The notes: generated by a model from the letters alone, not told the origin. Shown: positions 8,553-17,006, numbered from the stretch's first letter. The stretch: 64,000 nt of DNA from VXYL01 sp965203685 (GCA_965203685.1 OZ241908.1:5394001-5458000); one strand, 5' to 3'. Translations and numbers: made by a program.

Positions 8553-9938
8553 TCAGCCTTCCTCGGCAAACCGCGCCAGATCGTTGAAGACGTCGTCGTC
8601 GTCGACCTGGCCCGGATACGGGTGCGGCAAGCCGTCCGCCAGGAGGAACTGCTCGATGGTGATTCCCTTGACGTGTGGCGTTTCGAACTCGTCCCCACCG
8701 ACGACCAAGAGCTTGCGGCCGGGGAATGTCCGTGGAAACCACGCGAAGTCCATGGGACCCGTCCGCCCCACCTTCACTTCGTAGAGCCTTCGCCCGTGGT
8801 CGACGAAGTCGACCTCGTGGTCGCGCGACGCCCAGTACCAGATCGCTTCCGGATCCTCGACGCCGGCAATCGCCTGGCGGCGGAACAGTTCCTGGGCGAC
8901 GAGCCACTCCAGCCAGCGTCCCTTCTCGCGGTTCGCCAAGCGCTTGAATTCATGGACGTAGACCATGCGGTTCGGCGCGAACGCGAGCGCCACGGCAAGG
9001 TTCACAAAGTGGAACTTCGCCGGCTTGCGCTGCAGGGGCATGTCCTTGTCATGGTCCCACTGGAACGACGGCAGAACGGAAAGCGCGTCCGAGAGTTGCT
9101 CGATGTACCCCGACGCCACGGTGTTGTTGGCGAGGCCCGACTCGCGCGCGAGCTTGAGATAGCCCGTCCGCGAGCCCCCTTGGGCGTAAAGCGTTCTCAT
9201 CAAGGCGATCAGGAATCGCCGGGACCGGCCGCTGCGGGCCATCTCGCCGATGACCCAATCGCGGATCATCTCGAAGAAGTACGCCGGTATGCGCTCGAAC
9301 TGCCAGATGTCGCTGGCGGCCACCGGCGAACCCCCGGACAGGAGGTAGGCAATCCAGGTGTCGTCCTTCAGCTCGTCGTGGAACTGCGTGTGGAAGTCCT
9401 TGTAGGCGACCGGGCAGAACAGGTAGTCGGTGCGTGCGAGTCGGCCCTTGCGTCCCGGCAGGCGTTCCGAGCCACGCCGGATGTCGGTTGCCCGCGAGCC
9501 GGTCGTAACCACCAGGACTCCCCGCAATACGCCGCGGTCGACGAGACGCTTGACCGCGGTTTCCCAGTCTGCGACGGCCGTGATCTCGTCGATAAACAGC
9601 CTCCGGACTCGCGTCCCGGGTGCATACATCGCGACTAGCTCGACGATGTGCCGCTCGAGGTCCTGGGCATCCGTCAACTCGTCGCCGTTCAGGATGTACG
9701 CCGACCCGGGACCATGGTCCACGACGGTGTCGCGAAGCATCAGCTCGAGCCAGGTGCTTTTGCCGTACTGGCGGGGGCCGCGGACAAGGATGACCCCCGG
9801 CTCCTGAGGCAACTCGTCCAACCCGAACGAGAAACGAAATGTGCGCGGGCGCTCCTCGAACTCGACAAGGCGCGGCCAGAGGTCCTCCCGGTCGATCTGA
9901 CCCTTGGCCAAAAGCTCGTTTCGCGCTTTAACGTCCAT
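8553..9938 (-). CDS. ATP-binding protein of the AAA / DUF4143 family (copy 1)
   Basis: This is a P-loop ATPase of 461 residues from ATG 9938 (MDVKARNELL). Walker A is GPRQYGKS at 54-61, Walker B LFIDE at 114-118, and a TTGS sensor lies near 145. The C-terminal third resembles DUF4143 and ends in a nuclease-like strand pattern (HEVDFV ... LYEVKVG). Proteins of this architecture are common as accessory genes of unknown role. The frame is open upstream to 10088, but that part runs through a REP-like repeat and short dyads, so the chosen start is preferred. There is no clear ribosome site. A second family member lies at 23644. Confidence 0.85.
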   Translation of the reverse strand: MDVKARNELLAKGQIDREDLWPRLVEFEERPRTFRFSFGLDELPQEPGVILVRGPRQYGKSTWLELMLRDTVVDHGPGSAYILNGDELTDAQDLERHIVELVAMYAPGTRVRRLFIDEITAVADWETAVKRLVDRGVLRGVLVVTTGSRATDIRRGSERLPGRKGRLARTDYLFCPVAYKDFHTQFHDELKDDTWIAYLLSGGSPVAASDIWQFERIPAYFFEMIRDWVIGEMARSGRSRRFLIALMRTLYAQGGSRTGYLKLARESGLANNTVASGYIEQLSDALSVLPSFQWDHDKDMPLQRKPAKFHFVNLAVALAFAPNRMVYVHEFKRLANREKGRWLEWLVAQELFRRQAIAGVEDPEAIWYWASRDHEVDFVDHGRRLYEVKVGRTGPMDFAWFPRTFPGRKLLVVGGDEFETPHVKGITIEQFLLADGLPHPYPGQVDDDDVFNDLARFAEEG

Positions 9939-9958
9939 GACGTTAACATCATTAACGT
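9931..9958 (-). promoter_or_regulatory. Nested ACGT-type dyads over the ATPase start codon
   Basis: A 7-bp inverted repeat ACGTTAA-CATCA-TTAACGT (9940-9958) abuts a 5-bp inverted repeat ACGTC-CAT-GACGT (9931-9943) whose spacer is the start codon itself. A further ACGTTA lies at 9964. These could be protein-binding sites for self-repression, or an mRNA structure hiding the start. Confidence 0.4.
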
Positions 9959-9976
9959 TCAGGACGTTATGGTCAA

Positions 9977-10025
9977 GGGTCGCGGGCGTCCAAGCGCCTA
10001 ATGCGGGGCGGGAGATCCGCGTACC
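9977..10025. repeat. REP-like palindrome pair, locus 2 (degenerate)
   Basis: Two opposed, partly decayed units of the family lie between galU and the ATPase gene. The left unit reads GCGGGCGTCCAAGCGC; the right unit ends in ATCCGCGTACC. The outward GGT/ACC heads mark the pair orientation seen at other loci. Confidence 0.55.
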
Positions 10026-10038
10026 ACCCGAAGCCCAC

Positions 10039-10941
10039 CTACTCCGGGTCTTCCGCGAACCGGCGCACGATCCGCTTGAAGTCGGCACCTAGGTCTTCGC
10101 GTCGCATGGCGTAATGGAACAGCGCCTCCAAGTAGTTGACCGGGTCGCCGGTGGTGAGCCAGCGGCCGTCGTCCACGGGACAGGCGTAGACGGGCCCGCC
10201 GCGCTGCATGTAGACCTCGATCGCGTCCATCAGCCACAGCTCGTCGCCTTTCCCGGTGGGCGTGTCGGCGAGGATGTCGGCGATCTCGGGCGGCAGGATG
10301 TAGCGGCCGAATCCCACCATGTCCGAGGTCACCTCGGCCGCGGCGGGCTTTTCGACGATGCGGGTGACGCGCCTCGCCTCGTCGGCTTCGATCATGCCGT
10401 ATTTCGGAATCTGGTCCTTCTCGACGCGTTGCGCGCCCAGGATGACGCCCGGCGTCTTGCGGTACTGGTCGATCAGTTGCCGCGTGAAAGGCACCGTGGA
10501 ACTCACCAGATCGTCGGCAAAGGCGTAGACGAACGGCGCATCGCCGACGAGCGGGGCCGCATTCAGGGCCGGCGTCCCGTTGCCGTACGGACCCCGCTGG
10601 CGGATGAACGCAGCGTTCACCAACTCGTTGGCGCGGCGGACTTCGGCGAGGTACTCGGCCTTGCCACTGGCTGAGAGCGTCGCCTCCAACGTTGGATGAC
10701 GGTCGAAGTGGTCCTCGAGGACCTTCTTGTCCCAGCGCGTCACGAAGACGACATCGGCGATGCCGCTCGCGGCCAGTTCCTCGACGATGTACTGCACGAT
10801 CGGGCGATCGATGAGCGGGATCATCTCCTTGGGCACCGCCTTGGTGGCGGGAAGGAAGCGGGTCCCGCTCCCTGCGGCCGCGATCACCGCCTTCGTGATC
10901 GGTGCATTTGGATCCGGGGGAGCAATGGTCATTGTCGGCAT
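10039..10941 (-). CDS. galU: UTP-glucose-1-phosphate uridylyltransferase
   Basis: GalU makes UDP-glucose from UTP and glucose-1-phosphate for cell-envelope polysaccharides. The 300-residue protein has the nucleotide-binding signature AAAGSGTRFLPATKAVPKEM near residues 21-40, then PLIDRPIVQYIVEE, and FVTRWDKKVLEDHFD. KPAAAEVTSDMVGFGRYILP is characteristic of the family. The length matches known GalU proteins (about 300). ATG 10941 is used; ATG 10932 is an alternative. It is divergent from glmU, so two UDP-sugar precursor genes share one upstream region. Confidence 0.96.
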   Translation of the reverse strand: MPTMTIAPPDPNAPITKAVIAAAGSGTRFLPATKAVPKEMIPLIDRPIVQYIVEELAASGIADVVFVTRWDKKVLEDHFDRHPTLEATLSASGKAEYLAEVRRANELVNAAFIRQRGPYGNGTPALNAAPLVGDAPFVYAFADDLVSSTVPFTRQLIDQYRKTPGVILGAQRVEKDQIPKYGMIEADEARRVTRIVEKPAAAEVTSDMVGFGRYILPPEIADILADTPTGKGDELWLMDAIEVYMQRGGPVYACPVDDGRWLTTGDPVNYLEALFHYAMRREDLGADFKRIVRRFAEDPE

Positions 10942-10969
10942 CTAGGCCCATTCCGCCGTGTGCAACTCC

Positions 10970-10975
10970 TATAAT
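10970..10975 (+). promoter_or_regulatory. Candidate -10 element for glmU-glmS
   Basis: A perfect TATAAT lies 31 nt upstream of the glmU start in the galU/glmU divergent gap. No good -35 box is seen at the usual distance, so the promoter would be weak or need an activator. Confidence 0.4.
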
Positions 10976-11005
10976 GCTTGACCCTCACGCGGGACGGGAA
11001 CACCC

Positions 11006-12382
11006 ATGGCTCTCGAGGTCGTCGTGCTCGCTGCCGGCGCGGGAACGCGGATGCGGTCCAGAACGCCGAAGGTTCTGCATCCGCTTGCCGGGCGACCCCT
11101 GCTTGCGCACGTGCTCGACACGGCGTTCCGCCTCGAACCCGACCGGTGCCACGTCGTCGTCGGCGACCAAGCCGACGAAGTGAAGGCTTACTTCTGCGAC
11201 GAGCCACGAATTTCCTGGGTTCTCCAAGAGCCACGTCTCGGCAGCGGCCATGCCGCGGCACAGGCGTTGCCGACTGTGGCCGACGACGCGACCGTGCTCG
11301 TCCTGCTGGGCGACGTTCCCTTGGTACGCGCTGAAACGCTTAACCAGTGTGTCGCCGCAACGGGCGACGGCATCTCCCTGGTCACCATCGACTTGCCGGA
11401 TCCGAGCGGTTTCGGACGCATTTTGCGGCGCGATGGGCGCATCGTCGGCATTGTCGAAGACGCCGACGCGACGGCGGAGCAACTCGCGATCACCGAGATC
11501 AATACCGGCATTCTCGCGGCGCCGAAGGCCATCCTCGACGCACTCCTTGGGACCCTCAACCGCGACAACAAGCAAGGCGAGTACTACCTGACCGACATCG
11601 TCGCCAAAGCCGATCTCGACGGGATCCCGGTCACGGGCATCGACGGCCGCGTCCCCGAGGAGGTCATGGGGGTCAACGACCGTGTGCAGTTGGCACAACT
11701 CGAGCGTTACTACCAGCGTTGCCTCGCCAACGAACTCATGGGGCACGGTGTCGCCGTCATGGACCCGGCCCGGCTCGACATCCGCGGTCGCCTGAAGGCG
11801 GGAACGGACTGCGTCATCGACGTCGACGTCGTGTTCGAGGGCGACGTGACCCTCGGCGAAGGGGTTGAGGTCGGCCCCGGATGCATCATTCGGGACTCGG
11901 TTCTCGGGGACGCCGTCGAGGTCCAACCGATGAGCTACATCGACGGCGCGGTGATCGCCGGCGGATGTCGGATCGGGCCCTACGCGCGGTTGCGTCCCGG
12001 GACCGAACTCGCGGAGTCGGTCCACATCGGCAACTTCGTCGAAACCAAGAAGGCGAGCCTCGGTGCCGGCGCCAAGGCCAACCACCTGGCCTACCTCGGC
12101 GATGCGGACGTCGGCGCGGGTACCAACGTCGGCGCCGGCGCGATCACCTGCAACTACGACGGCGTCGACAAGCACCGCACCGAGATCGGCGAGAACGTGT
12201 TCATCGGCACCAACAGCACGTTGGTCGCACCGCTCACCATCGACGACGAAGCGTACGTCGGCGCCGGCTCCACGATCACCAAGACCGTCGCGCGCGAAGA
12301 CCTCGCCATCGGCCGGGGCCGCCAACGCAACATCCAAGGCTGGACGCCGCCCGCGAAACGCCGCCGCGACGAGGAGGGATAG
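11006..12382 (+). CDS. glmU: Bifunctional UDP-N-acetylglucosamine pyrophosphorylase / glucosamine-1-phosphate N-acetyltransferase
   Basis: GlmU makes UDP-GlcNAc for peptidoglycan and lipopolysaccharide in two steps. The 458-residue length matches the family. The N-terminal uridyltransferase has LAAGAGTRMRSRTPKVLHPL at residues 8-27, then GSGHAAAQALP. The C-terminal left-handed beta helix begins near residue 255 and shows hexapeptide repeats. The acetyltransferase His lies in KANHLAYLGDADVG, and GAGAITCNYDG follows. glmS begins 2 nt after its stop, so the two consecutive-pathway enzymes are almost certainly co-translated. Confidence 0.97.
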   Translation: MALEVVVLAAGAGTRMRSRTPKVLHPLAGRPLLAHVLDTAFRLEPDRCHVVVGDQADEVKAYFCDEPRISWVLQEPRLGSGHAAAQALPTVADDATVLVLLGDVPLVRAETLNQCVAATGDGISLVTIDLPDPSGFGRILRRDGRIVGIVEDADATAEQLAITEINTGILAAPKAILDALLGTLNRDNKQGEYYLTDIVAKADLDGIPVTGIDGRVPEEVMGVNDRVQLAQLERYYQRCLANELMGHGVAVMDPARLDIRGRLKAGTDCVIDVDVVFEGDVTLGEGVEVGPGCIIRDSVLGDAVEVQPMSYIDGAVIAGGCRIGPYARLRPGTELAESVHIGNFVETKKASLGAGAKANHLAYLGDADVGAGTNVGAGAITCNYDGVDKHRTEIGENVFIGTNSTLVAPLTIDDEAYVGAGSTITKTVAREDLAIGRGRQRNIQGWTPPAKRRRDEEG

Positions 12383-12384
12383 GT

Positions 12385-14220
12385 ATGTGCGGAATCGTCG
12401 GCGCCGTTGCCAGCCGGAATGTGCCGGCCATCCTGCTCGCCGGGCTTCAGCGGCTGGAATACCGGGGCTACGACTCCGCCGGGATCGCCGTCCTCGACGG
12501 CACCAACCCCGAGATCCAACGTCGCCGCACGGTGGGCGGCGTCAAGGAACTGGTGGAGAGCCTGAACGGCGCGCCGATTCACGGCATCACCGGAATCGCC
12601 CACACGCGTTGGGCAACCCACGGTGCCCCCGCGGTCGAGAACGCCCATCCGCACATGTCGCGCGGTCGCGTCTGCCTGGTCCACAACGGGATCATCGAGA
12701 ACTACGAGGAACTGCGCGACGAACTGCTCGCTGACGGTTTCGAGCTCGAGTCCGACACCGATTCGGAACTCGTCGCACACCTCATCAACCGCTGCCTGGA
12801 CGAGTCTGGCGACCTGCTCGATGCTGTCGCCAACGCAGTGAAACGCCTGGACGGCGCCTACGCACTCGGGGTGATGTCCCGGGACGAGCCGGGGCGGCTG
12901 GTAGCGGCCCGGGCCGGGAGCCCGCTCGTCGTCGGCATCGGCATCGGCGAGAACTTCATCGCCTCCGACACGCTGGCGCTGCGGCCGGTCACTGACCAGT
13001 TCATCTACCTCGAGCAGGGCGACCTGGTGGACCTCACCGCCAGCGACTTCACGGTCTGGAATGCCGACAACCGCGCCGTGGTACGCACCTCGGTGCGCGT
13101 CGAGCACAGTGCCGACGCGACCGACAAGGGCAACTACCACCATTACATGGAAAAGGAGATCCACGAACAGCCACGGGCGATTCGGGACACCTTAGAGACC
13201 CGGCTCGGTCGCAGCCGCGTCCTCGAAGCGGCCTTCGGCATCGGGACCAAGCAGGTCCTGGACGACACGCGTGCCGTCACCATCGCCTCCTGCGGCACGT
13301 CCTACTACGCTGGCTGCGTCGCGCGCTATTGGATCGAGGAACTGGCGCGCATCCCCTGCAACGTGGAGATCGCCTCGGAGTTCCGCTATCGCAAGTTCGT
13401 CACCCCGCCGGGCAGCCTGTTCGTGAGCATCACCCAGTCCGGCGAGACCGCCGACACCTTGGCCGCACACCGGATCGCCCAAGCCGCCGGGTTCGACCAC
13501 ACGCTGACGGTCTGCAACGTGCCGAATAGCTCGCAGGTGCGCGAGGCGGAGCTTGCGTTCATGACGGAGGCCGGGCCGGAGATCTGCGTCGCGTCCACGA
13601 AGGCGTTCACCACCCAGCTATCGGTGTTGATGATGTTGGCGATCCTCCTTGGACGCCGGGCAGGTCTCGATGCCAACAAGGAACGGGAACTGGTCGAAGC
13701 ATTGCGCGGCTTGCCCGAAGTGATCGACGAGGCGCTCGAGCTCGATGCTCGTATCCGCCGCTTGGCCGTCGAGTTCATGCACCGCCATCACGCCCTGTTC
13801 CTCGGCCGGGGCGCGCACTACCCGGTGGCGCTGGAAGGGGCACTGAAGCTCAAGGAGATCTCCTACATCCACGCCGAGGGCTATCCGGCGGGCGAACTCA
13901 AGCACGGGCCACTCGCGCTTGTGGACGGGGACATGCCGGTGATTGCAGTCGCACCGGGCGGCGAGTTGGTGCGCAAGGTGCGCTCGAACCTGCAGGAGGT
14001 GCGCGCTCGGGGTGGCCGCCTGTACGTCTTCGCCGATACCGACGCCGGCATCGAGCCGGATGACGGCGTGACCGTGATCGAGGTGCCGAAGACGCACGAG
14101 TTGCTCACGCCCATCGTCTACACCGTGCCGCTACAGCTACTCGCCTACCACACGGCGGTCTTAAAGGGCACGGATGTCGATCAGCCACGCAACCTCGCAA
14201 AGTCGGTGACCGTCGAGTGA
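12385..14220 (+). CDS. glmS: Glutamine-fructose-6-phosphate aminotransferase (isomerizing)
   Basis: GlmS makes glucosamine-6-phosphate from fructose-6-phosphate and glutamine, feeding glmU. The chosen ATG 12385 gives MCGIVGAV, which puts the essential Cys2 nucleophile at the mature N-terminus; a GAGGAGGG ribosome site precedes it. The glutaminase domain shows LEYRGYDSAGIAV and HTRWATHGAP. Two SIS domains follow (SCGTSYYAGCVARYW, SITQSGETADTLAA, ALFLGRGAHYPVALEGALKL). The protein ends in LAKSVTVE, the conserved C-terminal tail. Length is 611, as expected. No glmS ribozyme is present; that is normal outside Firmicutes. Confidence 0.97.
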   Translation: MCGIVGAVASRNVPAILLAGLQRLEYRGYDSAGIAVLDGTNPEIQRRRTVGGVKELVESLNGAPIHGITGIAHTRWATHGAPAVENAHPHMSRGRVCLVHNGIIENYEELRDELLADGFELESDTDSELVAHLINRCLDESGDLLDAVANAVKRLDGAYALGVMSRDEPGRLVAARAGSPLVVGIGIGENFIASDTLALRPVTDQFIYLEQGDLVDLTASDFTVWNADNRAVVRTSVRVEHSADATDKGNYHHYMEKEIHEQPRAIRDTLETRLGRSRVLEAAFGIGTKQVLDDTRAVTIASCGTSYYAGCVARYWIEELARIPCNVEIASEFRYRKFVTPPGSLFVSITQSGETADTLAAHRIAQAAGFDHTLTVCNVPNSSQVREAELAFMTEAGPEICVASTKAFTTQLSVLMMLAILLGRRAGLDANKERELVEALRGLPEVIDEALELDARIRRLAVEFMHRHHALFLGRGAHYPVALEGALKLKEISYIHAEGYPAGELKHGPLALVDGDMPVIAVAPGGELVRKVRSNLQEVRARGGRLYVFADTDAGIEPDDGVTVIEVPKTHELLTPIVYTVPLQLLAYHTAVLKGTDVDQPRNLAKSVTVE

Positions 14221-14231
14221 CGCTTACCGCA

Positions 14232-14270
14232 GCCCAAGCACTCCAATCTTGGGCCCCACCCGCGTTTTTC
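14232..14270 (+). terminator. Candidate terminator after glmS
   Basis: A perfect 7-bp stem GCCCAAG / CTTGGGC (14232-14238, 14248-14254) is followed about 10 nt later by TTTTT. It lies 12 nt after the glmS stop. The gap before the T-run makes it a weak intrinsic terminator. Confidence 0.4.
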
Positions 14271-14276
14271 AAGTCC

Positions 14277-14303
14277 TTTGAAAACAAACGGTTGTCCCTA
14301 CAT
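14277..14303 (+). promoter_or_regulatory. Candidate heat-shock (sigma-32) promoter for hsp20-cbpA
   Basis: TTTGAAA and CCCTACAT, 12 nt apart, resemble the sigma-32 boxes CTTGAAA and CCCCATNT. They lie 40 nt upstream of a small heat-shock protein gene, which is the expected client. Confidence 0.5.
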
Positions 14304-14342
14304 ACCATCGCAGGCATTCAACACCCATGAGGAGACAAGACC

Positions 14343-14762
14343 ATGAATGTAGTGCGATGGAACCCGTTCGCCGAGCTCGATGAGTTTCTCGGTCGGCGCT
14401 TGGGCGACCAAGCCGCCGCCAACGACGGTCTCGGCTGGCACCCGGCGGTCGACATCCGGGAAACCGACAAGGCTTACGTGTTCGACCTCGAGATCCCGGC
14501 GGTGAGCCCTTCGGACATCACCGTCAGCGTACGCGCCAACGTGCTGAGCGTCTCGGGCGAGCGCGATTTCTCGTCCGACGACAGCGAAGGCCAAGTGCAT
14601 CGCCGCGAGCGTCGCCACGGCAAGTTCACCCGCAGCTTCCGGCTGCCGAACGACGCCAACGACGAGGAGATCAACGCCGCCGCCAAGGACGGTGTGATCA
14701 CCATCAGCGTGGCGAAGCGCAAGCAGGCCCAGGCCCGTGCCATCGAGGTGCAGGTGAACTGA
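14343..14762 (+). CDS. Hsp20 / alpha-crystallin family small heat-shock protein
   Basis: This is an ATP-independent holdase chaperone of 139 residues. It begins MNVVRWNPFAELDEFL, typical of the family. The alpha-crystallin domain covers about residues 36-125 (WHPAVDIRETDKAYVFDLEI ... FTRSFRLPNDANDEEINA, KDGVITISVAKR). The C-terminal IEV works as the I-x-I/V motif used in oligomer assembly. A ribosome site GAGGAGA precedes the ATG. It is followed by a DnaJ-like gene on the same strand, so it is probably part of a stress operon. Confidence 0.93.
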   Translation: MNVVRWNPFAELDEFLGRRLGDQAAANDGLGWHPAVDIRETDKAYVFDLEIPAVSPSDITVSVRANVLSVSGERDFSSDDSEGQVHRRERRHGKFTRSFRLPNDANDEEINAAAKDGVITISVAKRKQAQARAIEVQVN

Positions 14763-14775
14763 GTTGAGCGCGATC

Positions 14776-14799
14776 GGCCGGCCCCACAAGGTGCCGGCC
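14776..14799 (+). other. GC-rich hairpin between hsp20 and cbpA
   Basis: A perfect 7-bp inverted repeat GGCCGGC / GCCGGCC has a 10-nt loop and no T-run. It may slow RNA decay or set the ratio of the two chaperone transcripts; this is inference. Confidence 0.35.
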
Positions 14800-14822
14800 G
14801 CAGGCGCGCCTCATGAGGCAGG

Positions 14823-15806
14823 ATGGAGTTCAAGGACTACTACAAGATCCTAGGTGTGGCCGAAGACGCCAGCGCCGACGAGATCAAGCGCACGTACCGG
14901 CGACTGGCCCGCAAGTACCACCCCGACGTCAGCCAAGAAGGCGATGCCGAGGTGCGCTTCAAGGAGATCAACGAAGCCTACGAGGCACTCAAGGATCCCG
15001 ACAAGCGCGAGGCGTACGACGAGGTTCGACGCTCGCCGTTCCGCAACGGTGGACAGTTCGAGCCGCCACCCGGCTGGCAGTTCAAGACGGAGTTCCCCGG
15101 CGGGGGATTCACCACGACCGACGCGGGCGCGTTCAGCGATTTCTTCCGGACGCTTTTCGGCGATGCCATGCCGTTCGGCGGCGGGCCGTCCGAGCGCCGT
15201 TCGTCGTTCTTCTCCGAACGCGGCGACGACGTCGAGGACCGTCTTGAAGTCACCCTCGAGGAAGCCTTCCACGGTGGCCGTCGCCAATTGCAGCTCGCGA
15301 TTCCAAAGAGGCGACCCGACGGTCGTGTGGAACGCCAGCAAAGGACGCTGAACGTGCGCATCCCGGCGGGCGTCACCGATGGCCGGCGCATCCGGTTGCG
15401 TGGCCAAGGGGGCGCCGGGACCGGCGACGGACAAGCCGGGGACCTCCTGCTTGACATCCATATCGCGCCTCACGCGACCTACGGTCTGGACGGGCGCGAC
15501 GTCACGCTGTCGCTACCGGTCGCCCCCTGGGAAGCGGCACTCGGTGCCACGGTGAAGACGCCGACGCTCAAGGGCGAGGTGGACCTGCGCATTCCACCCG
15601 GCACGGCGGCCGGCACCAAGCTCAGGCTACGCGGCCGCGGTCTTCCGGGCAGTCCGCCCGGCGATCAGATCGTGACCATCGCGGTGGACACGCCGGCCGC
15701 AACGACGGAGGAACAGAAGGACCTGTATCGCCGCATGGCGCAGAGCTTCGACTTCGATCCGCGGCAGGCGCTCGCTGACGTGCGCAAAGGAGACGGTTCC
15801 AGATAG
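14823..15806 (+). CDS. cbpA: DnaJ family molecular chaperone, CbpA type
   Basis: This is a co-chaperone that stimulates DnaK; CbpA also binds curved DNA in E. coli. The 327-residue protein has an N-terminal J domain (about 4-68) with the HPD motif at 33-35 (KYHPDV). A Gly/Phe-rich linker (GGGFTTTDAGAFSDFFRTLFG) follows, then two beta substrate-binding domains (LEVTLEEAFHGG, IPAGVTDGRRIRLRGQG, DVTLSLPVAPWEAALGATV). The DnaJ zinc finger is absent, which separates CbpA from DnaJ. No cbpM gene follows. Confidence 0.9.
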   Translation: MEFKDYYKILGVAEDASADEIKRTYRRLARKYHPDVSQEGDAEVRFKEINEAYEALKDPDKREAYDEVRRSPFRNGGQFEPPPGWQFKTEFPGGGFTTTDAGAFSDFFRTLFGDAMPFGGGPSERRSSFFSERGDDVEDRLEVTLEEAFHGGRRQLQLAIPKRRPDGRVERQQRTLNVRIPAGVTDGRRIRLRGQGGAGTGDGQAGDLLLDIHIAPHATYGLDGRDVTLSLPVAPWEAALGATVKTPTLKGEVDLRIPPGTAAGTKLRLRGRGLPGSPPGDQIVTIAVDTPAATTEEQKDLYRRMAQSFDFDPRQALADVRKGDGSR

Positions 15807-15834
15807 ATACCGAGGCGCACTACTTGCGCGCCGA

Positions 15835-15856
15835 GAGGACCGGCAGTCTGGTCCTC
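15835..15856. terminator. Stem-loop between convergent cbpA and PD-(D/E)XK-like gene
   Basis: GAGGACC / GGTCCTC is a perfect 7-bp inverted repeat with an 8-nt loop, 28 nt after the cbpA stop. There is no T-run, so terminator function is a guess from position. Confidence 0.35.
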
Positions 15857-15955
15857 AGTTCCGCAGCCCCAATGCACACGCTCTTCTCCTAACTGAAATC
15901 CGGTCAAGACAGCTACGGCGGCATCCGCTCGAGTGCGTCGCCGTTCCGAAGTGCT

Positions 15956-16504
15956 TCATTGACCGGCGAGTTCCCAACTGATGCATCTCAATACCTGGTG
16001 TTCAGGGTGGACCAACCCGCGCCTGACCTCCTCGCACCTCTTGCCGACTTCAATCCGCATGACTTCACGGACGATCAGCTCGAATGACACCAACAATGGG
16101 TCTAGACTGATCTTCGGTGGCTCGTGTTCATAGCCAACGACGAAAAGAATCTTCTGCGAGTAATCCGTTAGCTCGGACAGTTTCTTGGCGTCCCCCAAGA
16201 GGCTTATGTTGCCGGGGTAGGGATGCAGGAGATTGATGGCCCAATTCTCAGCCTCTTTTCCATTGTCACCGTACGGTCTTACGATCTTGACCTCAACAGC
16301 GACCTCACCTTGCACCTCTAGGTCTGGCGTCCTCCTCGTTCTTGAAGGGAATCCGCGCTGAGTTAACCGTTCGGCCACAGCCTTGACAAGCTGCGGTTCG
16401 CCAATCGGCCCGATTCCAGGCTGGAATTTTTTGAATCGCGGCAGTTCGCTGTCGTATTGGCGCAGGATGTCTGCGATTGCAGCTGTAATGCGAGAAAGCT
16501 CCAT
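15956..16504 (-). CDS. Unrecognised protein with a PD-(D/E)XK nuclease-like core
   Basis: This 182-residue protein is not recognised by name. Its pattern fits a restriction-endonuclease-like core: E36 in an N-terminal helix (GEPQLVKAVAERL), then PD at 60-61 (RTPDLEV) and ExK at 71-73 (VAVEVKIV). A GDAKKL segment and a hydrophobic strand ILFVVGYEHEPP follow. Such proteins are often orphan nucleases or restriction-related proteins, but no methylase or helicase is adjacent. It may instead be a non-catalytic member. Its codon use is less GC-skewed than its neighbours', and it is followed upstream by a gene-poor gap, both consistent with transfer. Confidence 0.65.
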   Translation of the reverse strand: MELSRITAAIADILRQYDSELPRFKKFQPGIGPIGEPQLVKAVAERLTQRGFPSRTRRTPDLEVQGEVAVEVKIVRPYGDNGKEAENWAINLLHPYPGNISLLGDAKKLSELTDYSQKILFVVGYEHEPPKISLDPLLVSFELIVREVMRIEVGKRCEEVRRGLVHPEHQVLRCISWELAGQ

Positions 16505-17006
16505 GCTGGTACCTCATGAGCGTCCGAACCTGTCTTCCAACCAGAATGATCGGCAGCAACCGGCTCCGGCACATGATTGCAGATGTACAAGGCATGTGCT
16601 GCGTTGGTTCGGTCAGTAACTCGTTCGCGTGCGCGCTTCACCGGCCTCGGCGATCTGCACTGCTACAAAAAAGTCTGGTGACGGCCAGTTGCGAGCTGCA
16701 CCAAACATGCGACTTGGGGGCTCCGCTCTGCGACCTACTGTTCGGCCATCCAGTGCCGGAGGCGGCGCACTCGTCACCATCGCGGCTGGACACGCCAGCT
16801 GCGACTACGGACGTGCGGCTCGGAACCGAGGCGAGACTCCTTGGCACAAGGAGACAAACTAACGCTAGCCCATCGAGGTGCGCGGGCGTCCTCGCCCGCA
16901 AATGAACACCCACTAGCCCACAATGCGGACGGGGACGTCCGCGTACCACCGGAACTCATACGCGATTGGGGCAGAATACGTCCCGCTGAACTTGCGGCGG
17001 AGGCCC
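16505..17006. other. Gene-poor gap
   Basis: About 500 nt hold no convincing gene. The short open frames have no family features. The only structure found is the REP-like pair at 16877-16947. The promoter of the PD-(D/E)XK-like gene must lie at the left side, but no clear boxes were seen. Confidence 0.6.
16877..16947. repeat. REP-like palindrome pair, locus 3 (best-preserved)
   Basis: Left unit 16877-16900: head GGTGC, then GCGGGCG-TCCT-CGCCCGC, then A. Right unit 16924-16947: T, then GCGGACG-GGGA-CGTCCGC, then tail GTACC. The two units are inverted relative to each other around a 23-nt spacer, as in BIME/REPIN elements. An in-frame ATG inside the right unit extends the ABC transporter frame and is rejected as its start. 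Confidence 0.8.

Noticed and set aside
7434..9638. A 734-codon open frame on the plus strand
   Set aside because: It spans two unrelated genes on the other strand (PQQ dehydrogenase and ATPase) and has low-complexity Arg/Val-rich content typical of shadow frames.
12340..12390. A glmS ribozyme upstream of glmS
   Set aside because: Only 2 nt separate glmU and glmS, leaving no room for the ribozyme, which is also not expected in this group.
16923..17006. An earlier ATG start for the ABC exporter
   Set aside because: This ATG lies inside a REP-like repeat and has no ribosome site; GTG 17007 has GGCGGAGG and begins near the conserved region.
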